In this document: positions 24,770-40,392 of the stretch, one piece after another
How the letters are laid out: each line of letters opens with the position of its first letter
How positions within the stretch are numbered: the first letter of the stretch is position 1
Source of the DNA: Balamuthia mandrillaris
Lineage: Eukaryota > Discosea > Longamoebia > Balamuthiidae
Length of the DNA: 64,000 nt
Assembly: GCA_031835245.1 (NCBI GenBank)
Contig: JAVKOQ010000152.1
Span: 62,001-126,000, forward strand
Reading direction: 5' to 3'
The notes under the pieces: generated by a model
The model's database searches: none
The model's input: only the letters and a program-made list of their open reading frames with translations
What the model was told of the DNA's origin: nothing
Made by a program: the position numbers and the translations under genes

Positions 24770-25836
24770 GGTGATGGACGCTGAACAACTAAAGTAGCAC
24801 GTTAGCGAGTTTTACAAAAAACGAACTGATGGAATAAAAAGCTACCAGAACATACGAATGGAAGCAAACCAAAAGAAACCGAAAAACAAATGAACAAAAC
24901 AAAACCAAAAACGTTGCTACTTACTTGAGGAACGAACAAAAAAAAAAGTAGCGCTGTTGTGTCTTGTGACGGGACAAGGATGATCCTCTTCTTTTGCAAA
25001 AGAAGTAGTGGGCTGATGGAGGGAGTGATGGTCTTTGTTTTCTCTCTACTCGAGAAAAAAAAATGGTAGTGGAGAACGGAGGAGGAAGCAGCGCAGCGGT
25101 GCGTCCTGTTGTCTGCGTTGTCTGTTCTGTTTGTAGCAAGAAAAAGAAAAAAAGAAAAAGTATCACAAAGACAAAAAAACAAAAAGGAGCTCACTACATT
25201 TTTCTTTGCAGTGTTTTATTGCGTTCAAAACGTTTCCCGCCATTTTTTCCCCACACAATCCTCATCTCTTTTGCACACGGCGTCGCTTCACTACGCTTTT
25301 GCTTTTCTTTTTGTTGCAGGTCATCCTTGTCAAACCAGAAATACGAAGGAAAAGTGGCGTGGGGATGTCCTTTCACGCAGCAACGGGTGATTTTGGGTTA
25401 CTCCAGCCAATCGGCGTTTTCCTCTTTACACCCGTTTCGAATGCCATTGGTCAAAAGGTTTCATGCGGACTGACTTTCAGCCGATCCACTTTCAACTCGC
25501 CACTACCACTGGTTTTCGAGGGGGTACGGAATCTGTCCAACCATTACCACCGCAAAGCCAACCGGTGTTTTCATTTACTTTTAAAGGATTTAGCTGACGT
25601 GGAATCGCATAGAAGGAAACCATCAATCAAAAATTATTTTCTTTTTTTTTTGAAGACACGAAACATAACCACCAAAGAGAAAAAATAGAGTGAAAGAGTG
25701 AAAGGGACTCTTTTCTTTGTCACTTCATTTTTTTTTCAAACCCTCCAAAAAAGACCCACACTAGACCCTCACACAAAAAAAAACCCTCACTCCACCTACA
25801 CTCCCTCCAAAACACACGCACACACACACAAAGTAA
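24770..25836. other. Divergent promoter region of the coiled-coil gene and AROM
   Basis: About 1.07 kb between divergent starts. It has several homopurine/homopyrimidine runs, an E2F-like GTTTCCCGCC at about 25232-25241 and a CACACA-rich leader just before the AROM ATG. Open frames here are Ser/Phe-rich and look non-coding. Confidence 0.5.
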
Positions 25837-30465
<4,629 letters not shown>

Positions 30466-30508
30466 ATTTTATTGTCTAGTGGATAAAGAAAAATATATCT
30501 GGACTTGT

Positions 30509-32517
30509 TCATTGTTGTGTTGTTGCTGCTCCTTCCGCTTGATCCCACTCACCACCAGTCCAAGCAAGAAAGTTGTTCAGCATCTCCATGCCGTACTCCG
30601 TCTTGATGGACTCGGGATGAAACTGCACTCCCTCGATCTTAAACCGTTTGTGACGGATGCCCATCACCACCTCCCTCTTTCTTCCTTCCCCGTCCAAACT
30701 CTTCATGAGCGTTGTGGAGGTGACCACAAAGTCCTTTGGCACTTGCGTCGCCGCAAGAGAGTGATAGCGAATGACCTGGATGTCATCGGGAACGCCGGCG
30801 TAAAGCCCCTTGCCGTCGTGGTGCAGGGTGGAGGTCTTGCCATGCACGATCTCGCCGCAGTGGCCCACCTCGCCCTCGCTGTAGCTGTGAAGGAAGCACT
30901 GGTGGCCCAAACAGACGCCCAATATTGGGATCTTCCCTTCGAAGTGGCGAATCACAGGTATCGAAACGCCTTGAATAGCATAAAACAGTTCATGAGTTTT
31001 TTGTAACACAAAAGAAAAAGAGCAAAGAAGAAAGCAAAAGCAAACGTAGAGAAAATTACGAACCAGAGCTGTTGTGAGGCCAGCCAGGGCCGGGCGAAAC
31101 GACGAGACGATCGACGCCGTGCTCGAAGGCCTTGCAGTCCTCAACGGTGAGCTCGTCGTTCCTGAAGACGACGACTGTCTCTCCTAATTGCGACAAATAC
31201 TGATACAGATTCCAAGTGAAGCTGTCGTAGTTGTCGATCATGAGAGTGAGACCCCGTTTTGGGCCGTTCTTCGCGCTCTCACTCTTGCTCTTGTTTTTGT
31301 GGTGGTCCAGTATCATCTCAATCCTTTGTTGCTTTCGGTGTTCTGCGCTGTAACTCTGTTCGATGGTCCGAAGCTGCACTTCTTCCACGTTCTCTCCAAC
31401 AGCAACTAATGAATCATGGTGTTGCTTTGTCGCATCTGAAGAAGAAAAGTTTTCTTCGTGCTGCTGTGTTGCAGATGCCTCTTCTTCTTTTTCTTTTCGG
31501 TGAAGAACTCGCTTGGCAGCTTCTTCTTCAACAAGATCGATGGCGCGAGCCAAAGCCTTCATCTTGTTCACGGACTCCATGTACTCGAAATGGGGATCAG
31601 AGTCATAGACGATGCCGCCTCCTGCTTGCAAATAAGCGTGTTTATCTTTGCAGGTCATTGTACGAATGGCAATGCACGTATCGATGTCGCCTGAGAAACT
31701 GAAGTAACCCGCTGCTCCTGCGTAGACATGTCGTTTCTATATGTTTGGGTGTTCGTTGTTAGTTGTTTTCTTGAATGGATCCAGAGAGGGGAGAGAGAAA
31801 CCTCTTGTTCCAAGTTAGAGATCAATTGCATGGCTCTAATCTTGGGCGCACCGGATACTGTTCCTGCCGGAAAGATCGAACGAAAGGCATCAAATGGAGT
31901 ACAAGCCACCGTTCCATCCTTTCTTTCCTCCTCTTTCTCCGCCGCGGAATGACCACGAAGCCTTCCAGAAACATGACTGACAATGTGCATGACATGAGAG
32001 TACCGCTCGATGACCATGAGCGCATCCAAATGTGTGGAGGCAGGGTCACAGATCCGGTTGATGTCGTTTCTTCCCAAATCCACTAACATGATGTGCTCCG
32101 CTCTCTCCTTTTCGTCTGCCAACAACTCCTCCTCCAATGCTTTGTCCTGCGCCTCCGTTTTCCCTCTCTTTCTGGTGCCGGCGATCGGGTGAGTGGTCAC
32201 CATTCCTTTCTCCACTTTCACCAACAGCTCGGGGGATGCTCCCACCAACTGAAAACGGTCCTCTTCTTTTGAAGAAGAAGGAGACGTAGCTTCAATGTAG
32301 AACATATAGTGAGAAGGATTAAAGTCGCGCAACTTCCGATAGATCGCGAATGGAGAGAGATCGCCGATTCGACGCTTGATGCGGTGGGAAGGAACTGTTT
32401 GGATGACGTCCCCATCCACTATGTGCTCCTTTAGCTTTTTCACCATGTCCATGTAGCCCTCAGCTCCTGCGTTGCTCACTCCTTCCTCCCTTTTTAATTT
32501 TTGTTTGGCAATAAGTT

Positions 32518-32561
<44 letters not shown>

Positions 32562-32576
32562 GGAGAGAGGGAGAGA

Positions 32577-32619
<43 letters not shown>

Positions 32620-33532
32620 CAACAGACAGATAGGAGAACAGTGCACAAATAACATAGGAAAGAAGAGAGAACGAATGTAAAGAGAAAGGAAAAACAAGCA
32701 TACATGACAGGAGAACAGTTCAAGTCTTGGTCGAGGTCATCAATAGGAAGAGATAAGCGAGAGAATAGCTCTTGAATGCGTTGACGAGCGAGTTCATAGT
32801 TGCGAGCCACATCTCCGACGAGAGAGCAGAGAGCGACCAGCCGCACCGTTTTGTCTTTCTTGCTGTGATCAAACATGACAAAGGAGGAAACAAAGAGGAA
32901 GAGACTCTCCGGGATCTGTAGCACGTCCTTTTGGTGTTGGTTCTTCACAACCGGCTCAAAATACCTTTTTTTTTTTGATCAAATCAACAAAATGAGGGAG
33001 AGAGAGAGAGAGAGAGAGAGAGGAAAGAGAGAGAGAATAGGAGAGAGGGGAGAGAGAGAGAGAGAGAGAGAGAGAGAACAAACCGAACGCAGTCATAAGA
33101 GAGATAACCAAACGCTCCGCCGTTCAAAAGCGGAGGTTCCAGGCTATAGGGAGCCGCCACACGAAACTTGCTCAGCTGTTTCTCCAACGGCAAAAGGGGA
33201 TCCACCGCTTCACACCCAGCAGCAGAAGAAGCAGCGCTGCTGCTGTCGGCGTTGGTGGTGGTGGTGTCATAAGTGGCGAGCACGTCAAAGGGTTCCGTGG
33301 AGATGACGGAGTAGCGGGTGACGCAGGAGCTGCCTTCGGAGGTCTCCCACAGGAAGGAGAAAGGCCCGCGCTTCACTTTGTGAAAGGCAGTGAGGGGCGT
33401 CTCCCCTTCGGCGAGCGGTACGTCCACGAAGAGAGGCACCACTGTCGCACCTTGTTGCTGCTGCTGGCCTTGTGTTTGCTGAAAGGCTTCCACCTCTTCC
33501 AGCGAAGGAGTCAATACCAAGTTCTCCGCCAT
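30509..33532 (-). CDS. Anthranilate synthase, TrpE-TrpG fusion
   Basis: This converts chorismate and glutamine to anthranilate, the first step of tryptophan synthesis. The N-terminal TrpE part (33532 to about 31650) shows [10 protein letters not shown] (the equivalent of the regulatory LLES region), [46 protein letters not shown] and [13 protein letters not shown]. An acidic linker leads to a TrpG glutamine amidotransferase with [13 protein letters not shown], the catalytic Cys in GVCLGHQC and His/Glu in GVQFHPES. The chorismate-binding signatures fit TrpE better than PabB, but aminodeoxychorismate synthase is not fully excluded. Several introns are present; two near 32525-32615 and 32996-33076 hold GA arrays (pyrimidine on the coding strand). 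Confidence 0.9.
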
Positions 33533-33988
33533 GTCAGTTGGTTGTTTGTTTGTGTTTGCTGCCGTTAGTAGTATGTGGCGTGTATAGTTCCTCCTGCCTT
33601 GGCCAGCCGCGCTTTCCTCCTTTTATTTCTTTAATGACAAATGTTTAGTGGGCGGCAGCAGCAGCAACAGCAACACCACTGCTGCTTCTTTTCTGTCACC
33701 TTTTCCTCCGCCGCCGCTTCTGATATTAACTACGTCGACACGGATAAGCCACATTGTTTGAAAGACAAAGAAACTGCACGCAAAGAGGGAAGAGAGAGAG
33801 AGAGAGAACAGTTCGAGAGGAGCGGAAGGGCTGAGCCACAAAAGAAATGACAAAAACTAAGGTAGGAACTCTCGTTTGTTTGGCCTGTAAAGGAAGCAAC
33901 AGGGAACAATGGTGGTGGACATAAAAAGAAAAAAACAGTAGATAGGGGGTCGTTCGGTCGTTTGTTTTTGCTTTGGTGGCTTGACGGT
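33533..33988. other. Spacer between the TrpE-TrpG fusion and RPS18 genes
   Basis: Promoter side of the TrpE-TrpG fusion gene (minus strand) and 3' flank of RPS18. It contains CAG/CAA-rich sequence at about 33652-33680 and a short GA run near 33795. No gene is recognised. Confidence 0.5.
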
Positions 33989-34741
33989 TTATCTGTTTTC
34001 CCTCTTCTTGGCCACACCGACAGTCCTTCCCTTGCGGCCGGTAGTCTTGGTGTGCTGACCACGCACACGAAGGCCCCAGTAGTGTCTGAGACCACGGTGG
34101 GACCTTTGGTTCAAAACAAAGAGAAAGGGGAAAGAAAAACAGACTGTCAAAAGGATGCATAAGAAAAGGAAAAAAATGAAGAGGTAAAACAAACCTCATC
34201 CTCTTGAGGCGCTCCAAATCTTCACGGAGCTTCTGATCCAAGCCGTTAGAGAACACTTGGGAAGTCTTGCCGTCACGAATGTCCTTCTTTCTGTTGAGGA
34301 ACCACTCGGGGATCTTGAACTGTTGGGGGTTCTGGATGATGGCAACAATCTTCTCGATCTCCTCGTTGGAGAGCTCACCGGCGCTAAAAACAAAAAGTCA
34401 GCCTCACAGTTAAAAAAGACTCACACGCCTCTAAGAACAAAAAGTCAGCACGTACCGCTTGTTCATGTCAACGTCGGCCTTCTTGCACACGATGTTGGCG
34501 AAACGGCGACCAATACCCTTGATGTTGGTCAGGGCAAACATGGTCTTCTGCCTGCCATCAATGTTCGTGTTGAGCACACGAAGAATGTGTTGAAAATCTT
34601 CCTTTACGACGAGAGACTGAGGAGAAAAAACATAAAATCAATCAGATGATCGAACACAAAATTTGTGTTGGTCAACAGCACTCCACTCACAAACTAACAC
34701 AACAGCATAACAACAAAGCGCACAAACACACAACGTACCAT
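33989..34741 (-). CDS. RPS18: 40S ribosomal protein S18 (uS13)
   Basis: Four coding exons: 34741-34739 (only the ATG codon), 34616-34456, 34383-34195 and 34103-33989. They give 155 residues, the usual size. The protein reads [39 protein letters not shown], then [40 protein letters not shown], all typical of eukaryotic S18. uS13 sits at the head of the small subunit and contacts the P-site tRNA region. An intron directly after the start codon is common in ribosomal protein genes and explains the lack of a conventional ORF. Confidence 0.97.
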
Positions 34742-35025
34742 TCCTCCTTTGGGGCCTGGCCGGGTCTTCCTTTCTTTACGGCTAAAAAAGTGGCTGAAAA
34801 AGTTTTGCCAAGAGGAAGGATGAAGATACAAAGAAAGCGCTTGGTTTGAAGTTTATGTCGACATCGGAGTTTCATCAACCAATAGAATTGCGCCATTTGA
34901 TCGATCGGTATTTAATGTAGACATTTACCGGAAGGCGGAACGCGGGCCTCCAGTGTCCATGTTCACCCGAAAAATCAAAGGCAGAACAAATGTATTTGTC
35001 TTTTTCTCGAAAGAGCTCTTCTTCT
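34742..35025. other. RPS18 promoter region
   Basis: Short spacer between the RPS18 start codon and the stop of the upstream FG-GAP gene, both on the minus strand. It is rich in short homopolymer runs. No further feature is recognised. Confidence 0.5.
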
Positions 35026-38000
35026 TTACTTACTCTCAACACATTTGAGCAGAGTCAACAGACCGCATGCCACGGCAATGACGAACCCAAAAGTAAGCAA
35101 CGCCCACAACCCCGACAACGTTTCCTCTTCGTCATCGTCCCCATTCTGCGCCGGTGCCACTCGCACTCCCGTGGAGACAAGGTCATAGGAAAGGTGTTGC
35201 TGAAAGGAGGGGAAGTGTAACGTCAAATGCATGTTGTTGTTCGTTTCCTCGCCAGAGCTGAACGGAAGGGACATGGAATAGGCCATGCCACCGCTATGCT
35301 CGGTCCCGTCCACAACCGCCGAGGACCACAACGAAAGCTCGGCTGATGTCTTGTTGCTTGTCACTAAAAGTTGAATCTCGTCTTCCTTGTCTCTTTCTTC
35401 ATCCTCTGGGGACAAAAGTCGAGAGGCAGAGAGAAAAGGATTGTTCGTAGCAGTAACAAGTTCCATAGCGAAGTCCAACGAAGAGAATGCAGCAACATGT
35501 CCCCGCCAAGAAGATATGTTGAAGCTCCATCGCACAATGTTCTGATTGTTGTCTTCTCCGCCTTCATCAACAACGAACCGCCATTCTAACCACGTATCCT
35601 TTGTTCCAGCTTCTTCCTTTTGCAGTCGCCACCACATTTCTTGAAGTTGGTCTGATGAAGAGGATGAAGGCGGAAAGACAGCTTGAAATTGTGAGCGATG
35701 ATGAAAAAAGATCATTCCGTCATCATCCACTTCTCTGTCTTGAATGGAGACCATCCAAAAGACGAGAGACAGGTCCGAACGAAGACGACCACGAGTTTCG
35801 ATGGGAATCATCGCAAAGGAAGCTGTGTCTTGAAAGAATGTAATCAAAAGCGGAGCTGCTTTGTTGGAAGGAGGGAACAAGTCAGAAGAAGAACGAGGAG
35901 GATATCTGTCGGCAGTAAGAAAAGATGTGTGATGAAGGAAGAAGAGAGAATGAAGAACGTTTGCATCACTTCCAACAATGACGCCTCTGGAGTAGTCGTC
36001 CAGTGGAGAGATGCACCAACCAAACGCAAAATAGGAGAGCGAGTTGTTTTCAGTGGCTCTCTGCTTCGTTGGAAGCCAAGGAAGTAAAGCCGAGGAGTTA
36101 TGAGAAACATGTGATGTCTTAGCGAGAGAGGATAGAGCGTCAAGCAACCCTTTGTTCGCTGTGGAAAAGAGCGAAGAAGTAGTAGCATTGGACGGTATTA
36201 CTGCAGGAGGTTGTGTCTTCGATGTTTCTCTGCTCCGATTCAGGTGTAGAATAACTAACTGACCACGGAGTTTCTCCAAAGAGGAATAAGAAGAGGAATT
36301 TGACGTAGGCGCAGAGATGAGTACGTCGATGGATTCTTGGTCTTGGTCGTCGCGATGAAGACGACCAAGGTAGGACAGAGCATGACCGAAGCGAGCACCA
36401 GCACCAAAAGAAAGGGATTGTCCTGACGTTCTCTTATGTTGTGATACTGTTCTGGAAGTAACGTTCCATTGAATGGCGTGCATTGCTCCTGTGTACTCAT
36501 CTTTTTGTTTTGTGGTATCGTAATTGAAGATTATGAAAAAGAAGATGAAAGCAGAAAGGAAGAAAGGAAATACCTTCTCCAGGAGAACCAATTAACAGGT
36601 CGATGGTAACGCCATCTTGAAGGAAGAAACCAGAGGAAGATATGCTCCGCCCAAACTCGTTGTTTGTTGTCGTCGGAGCGTTGGGCAATGATGAAGCTGA
36701 GATCTGCCCATGTGTTTCCTTTACCGTTCCGTCTGCATTTAATGTGAACAGAAACACTATTTGTTGTTGTTTTTGTTATTGCTGTTATTCAACAGCCGGG
36801 ATAAAAGGAATGACAAAGCAGCAAAGTGAAGGAATAAAGGAGAAGAACGACAACGACAAGAAGAACAATATACCATTATCATGAGCGCCAATGGCAATAT
36901 CAGGGATAGAGTCACCATCGAGGTCAGGTAAAACGCACACCGACATTCCAAAATGAAGTGCACCAGCAGTCGGAGCTGAAATACGTTTCCACTCACGCAC
37001 TTTGCCATGTTCATCCAAGTCAACCAGATACACCACTCCCTTTTGTCCATCTTATGATTTGCATACAAATATTGAAATTGTTGGTTGCAAGCCGCAATGG
37101 AAAAACACTCTTTTAAAACATGGGAAGCGGACAAGATACAACGACGGAGAAGAAGGAAAAAGAAGAGAGAGAGAGAGAGAGAGAAGCGTAGAGAAGTAGA
37201 AGAGTGAGGAAGAAAGGAGGACAAGACAACAGGAGAAGCGAGACCACAAGCAATGAAGAAAGAAAGGAAGAAAGAAACAATAACATACTTTCAAGCGGTG
37301 AGCCTATGGCCACTCGAGTCTCTTTTGCAGACACAGAGGAAGGAGGCGACGAGGACGGTGATGACGACAGACACGCCATAGAAAAGCCGAAATAGCTAAA
37401 GTCCTCATCGTCGTCGTCGGAAGGGAAAGAGGGAGAGAGCAGGGTTGGACCCGGAACCACCGAGCCGTCTCTCGTTATATGTACAACATGAACAGAAAGA
37501 GTGGCGTCTGATAATTATCCGTGGTTACACGTTTGAAAAAAAAACGAAAAGTGAAAAGAAAAGAAAAGAAAAGAAAAGAAAAGAAAAGAAAAGAAAAGAA
37601 AAGAAAAGAAAAGAAAAGAAAAGAAAAGAAAAGAAAAGAAAAGAAAAGAAAAGAAAAGAGAAGAGAAGAAGAGAAAGAGAAGAGAAGAGAAGAGAAGAGA
37701 AGAAGAAGAGAAGAGAAGAGAAGAGAAGAGAAGAGAAGAGAAGAGAAGAGAAGAGAAGAGGAAGAGAAGAGAAGAGAAGAGAAGAGAAGAGAAAGAGAAG
37801 AGAAGAGAAGAGAAGAGAAGAGGAAGAGAAGAGGAGAAGAGAGAGAAGAGAAAGAGAAGAGAGAGAAGGAGAAGAGAAGAGAAGAGAAGAAAGAGAAGAG
37901 AAGAGAAGAAGAGAACGATGAAGAGAAGAGAAGAGAAGAGAAGAGAACGATGAAGAGAAGAGAAGAGAAGAGAAGAGAACGATGAAGAGAAGAGAAGAGA

Positions 38001-38378
38001 ACGATGAAGAGAAGAGAAGAGAACGATGAAGAGAAGAGAAGAGAAGAAAAAAAGAAAAAAAAGAAACAAGAAAAAGAAAAAGAAACAAGAAAGAAATGAC
38101 ATTTCAAAGTTACCTTTCCAGTTGATGAGACTGAGAAGCAAGTTGTTGCTGTATTCCGGGTTCAGTCGGGGCAGAGAAACAACAGCAAAGACAGAAGAAG
38201 AAGTGGAGGAGGAGGAAGACGAAGACGACAGAGGATAGGCCGTTTGCTGAAAGGCAAACAGTCGGTTGGAAGAAGCAGAGCCGCTGGCTGGCAGTGCCGC
38301 CGCCACCAGCACCAGCCAAACCAGCCACAAAAGAACGTGACGAAAATAAATAACGCATCCCCGAGGAGCAAACATCAT
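35026..38378 (-). CDS. Integrin-alpha-like FG-GAP type I membrane protein
   Basis: Five exons (38378-38114, 37507-37289, 37050-36874, 36732-36574, 36500-35026) are joined by phase-1 introns, giving 764 residues. The first exon encodes a signal peptide (LLWLVWLVLVAAALPASG). Exons 2-5 carry beta-propeller FG-GAP units: FGFSMACL..VAIGSP, then FGMSVCVLPDLDGDSIPDIAIGA with the Ca-binding DxDxDxxxD loop, FGRSIS..DLLIGSP and FGHALSYLG. A long extracellular region with many N-glycosylation sequons follows, then one transmembrane helix (WALLTFGFVIAVACGLLTLL) and a very short tail without GFFKR. An adhesion or receptor role is inference; it could be an ITFG/TIP-type FG-GAP protein. Intron 1 is a 600-bp polypurine satellite. 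Confidence 0.8.
37550..38092. repeat. GAAAA/GAGAA polypurine satellite with AACGATGAAG interruptions
   Basis: It fills intron 1 of the FG-GAP gene. The left side is pure GAAAA pentamers (about 37556-37655). The centre drifts to GAGAA, GAGA and GAAGA units. The right side is a higher-order array in which GAGAACGATGAAGAG recurs about six times between about 37905 and 38040. It is pyrimidine-rich on the coding strand. Long ORFs on both strands here are repeat artefacts. Confidence 0.9.
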
Positions 38379-38667
38379 CGTGGAACGAAGGAATGAATGA
38401 ATGAATGGGCAAGCAGGGGGAGGGACAACAAAGGGTTGGTGGTGGTGGGTACTATCACCGCATGGCAGTGGTTTGGCTTGTCTTTCTTTTCTCCACCTCC
38501 TTTTGCCCTTCCTTAAAAAATGGTTGTCCACTCGTGCTCAATTGCTGCACAGCAACGAATAATACGGTTAAAAGAAAAATTGAGGTCATTGGGCATCGAA
38601 CCGGCGGTCCTAAACCACGAAAAAAGAAAGTGTGCCGCTTGGCCGTTCTAGTATTATCGTCCAGCGA

Positions 38668-39768
38668 ATGGAGTGCAGGTGGGAGAAGCTGCCGCCAGAG
38701 GTCTGGAGCGTGATCCTGAGGGAGCACCTACCAAAGGGAGCTCGAGGGTTAGTCGCCAGGGTGTGCTGGCTCTGGCGGGTGCTGCTGCCAAAGAAAGAGC
38801 GAGACTGCTTGAACTTGCCCTACTTCTGTCGGAGCGTGGCATTGCTCCAATGGGCGCGAGAGAACGGATGCCCCTGGCACAAGCGCGTTTGTTGGTTGGC
38901 GGCCTACGGGGGCTACCTGGATGTGCTCAAGTGGGCACGCGCCAACGGCTGTCCTATGGAAGGTTCGGTCTGCAACGCGGCCGCCAGTGGGGGACACCTT
39001 GAGATGCTCCAGTGGCTACGGGAGATTGGGTGCTCCTGGGGCACCGACACGTGTGAGGGGGCGGCCAAGGAGGGTAATCTGGAGGTGCTCAAGTGGGCAC
39101 GATCCAACGGCTGTCCTTGGGGGGAAACGGTCTGCGGCTACGCGGCCAAAAGGGGTCATATCGATATACTGCTGTGGGCTCGCGGGAACGGATGCCCTTG
39201 GAACGAGTGGACCTGCAAGGGGTTGGCCTGGAGTGGGAATCTAGAAATGCTCAAGTGGGTGCGGGCCGAGGGTTGTCCCTGGGACACGTGGACAAGCTCT
39301 AAAGCAGCCAAGGGGGGTCACCTGGAGGTGCTCCAGTGGGCGCGTGAGAACGGCTGTCCTTGGGACTGGTGGACCACTAGATACGCGGCCAGGGGAGCTC
39401 ATTTTGAGTTGTTGCAATGGACACAAGAACAGGACCCTCCATGCCCTTTGTCCGAGGCAGTATGCGAGGAGGCGGCAAAAGGGGGTCATCTGGACATCCT
39501 CAAGTGGGTCCGCGAGAGAGGTTGCCCCTGGAATGAGTGGACTACCACGCGGGCGGCCCAGCACGAGCATTTAGAAGTTTTCAAGTGGGCATTAGAGAAC
39601 GGATGCCCTTACAACGAGGTTGATATTGGGAGGTGCATCCGTGATTGTAGTTCACGGGAGATAGGTGAGACGGTATCGCGCCTCATTGCCAAAAAAACGG
39701 AGGAGGCGCAGCTGATGATCGGCGAAAGGGCGCGAAAGAAAAGGCGATTGGACGGAACAGAACAATAA
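38668..39768 (+). CDS. F-box protein with ten WARENGCPW ankyrin-like repeats
   Basis: A single exon of 366 residues from ATG 38668. An F-box-like start (LPPEVWSVILREHLPKGARG, then RVCWLWR) is followed by ten about 26-residue repeats of the form AAxxGHLEVLKWARENGCPWNE. Similar repeats are abundant in Acanthamoeba-group genomes and in giant DNA viruses that infect amoebae, where F-box plus repeats are thought to recruit targets to SCF ubiquitin ligases. The C-terminus is basic (RARKKRR), a possible nuclear signal. It is intronless among mostly intron-containing genes. Repeat eight is degenerate (WTQEQDPPCP). A relic of the same repeat lies at 3545-3722. Confidence 0.85.
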   Translation: MECRWEKLPPEVWSVILREHLPKGARGLVARVCWLWRVLLPKKERDCLNLPYFCRSVALLQWARENGCPWHKRVCWLAAYGGYLDVLKWARANGCPMEGSVCNAAASGGHLEMLQWLREIGCSWGTDTCEGAAKEGNLEVLKWARSNGCPWGETVCGYAAKRGHIDILLWARGNGCPWNEWTCKGLAWSGNLEMLKWVRAEGCPWDTWTSSKAAKGGHLEVLQWARENGCPWDWWTTRYAARGAHFELLQWTQEQDPPCPLSEAVCEEAAKGGHLDILKWVRERGCPWNEWTTTRAAQHEHLEVFKWALENGCPYNEVDIGRCIRDCSSREIGETVSRLIAKKTEEAQLMIGERARKKRRLDGTEQ

Positions 39769-40392
39769 CAAAGTAGAAGCTGGTTTTGTTTCCATTTTTT
39801 TTTTGTTTTTCTCTCTTTCAGCGACGGAGAGTAACGCAGAAAAAATCCACTCTCGACAAAAATATAGCAAGGGTAGCGGGTGACGTCACCTCCTACCTGA
39901 TCTAGTGATCGGCAAAGCAGCAATTTCGCGACTTTCCACGGAGTTGCCCCCAAATCGCTGGGCTGTTTTCCGGAGAGAAAATCCGTGGAAAACAGAAGGG
40001 CAACCGGTAGCCGCTCCGTCGGTAGTTCCCCTCACCCCCTCCCCATGTCAACGACAACGACAAAAAAAAAAAGTGACACTTTCCCCCTCTTTGCTACGGT
40101 GTGGTGGTAGGCTGGAGACACGAGAACAATTTTTTCATTGGGTTTTTGGAGGTTTTCATCTGCGTTTATTCGCTTTTTTATTGTCGTTTTTTCCCGCGTG
40201 TTTAAACGAAGCTTTTTTTATTCTTTCTTCCATTCTTCTTTCTTCCAAAGAAACGACAACAAAAGGCCACACAACAAACTCACTGTTCCTTTCGTTTTTT
40301 TTCCACAACAACAACAAAAGAAGAAGAGAAGAGAGAGGAGAAACTTCCGACTCCGTCGTTGAAAGAACGAGAGAGAGAAACACAAAACAAAA
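39769..40392. other. Spacer between two F-box genes
   Basis: The first 130 bases are 3' flank with T-rich runs. From about 40040 there is a poly-A stretch, then a CAA/GA-rich leader up to ATG 40393. No gene is recognised. Confidence 0.5.

Noticed and set aside
34257..34649. 130-codon plus-strand ORF near 34.3-34.6 kb
   Set aside because: It is the antisense of RPS18 exons, which are unmistakable on the minus strand.
37475..38107. Long ORFs on both strands through the GAAAA/GAGAA satellite
   Set aside because: Translations are pure Lys/Glu/Arg or Ser/Phe/Leu repeats inside intron 1 of the FG-GAP gene; they are open only because of the repeat.
38575..38645. Possible tRNA on the minus strand (A-box-like GGCCAAGCGG and B-box-like GGTTCGATGCC)
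   Set aside because: The T stem does not pair beyond two base pairs, and the acceptor ends are not complementary, so no cloverleaf forms. It may be a tRNA-like accident or a decayed copy.
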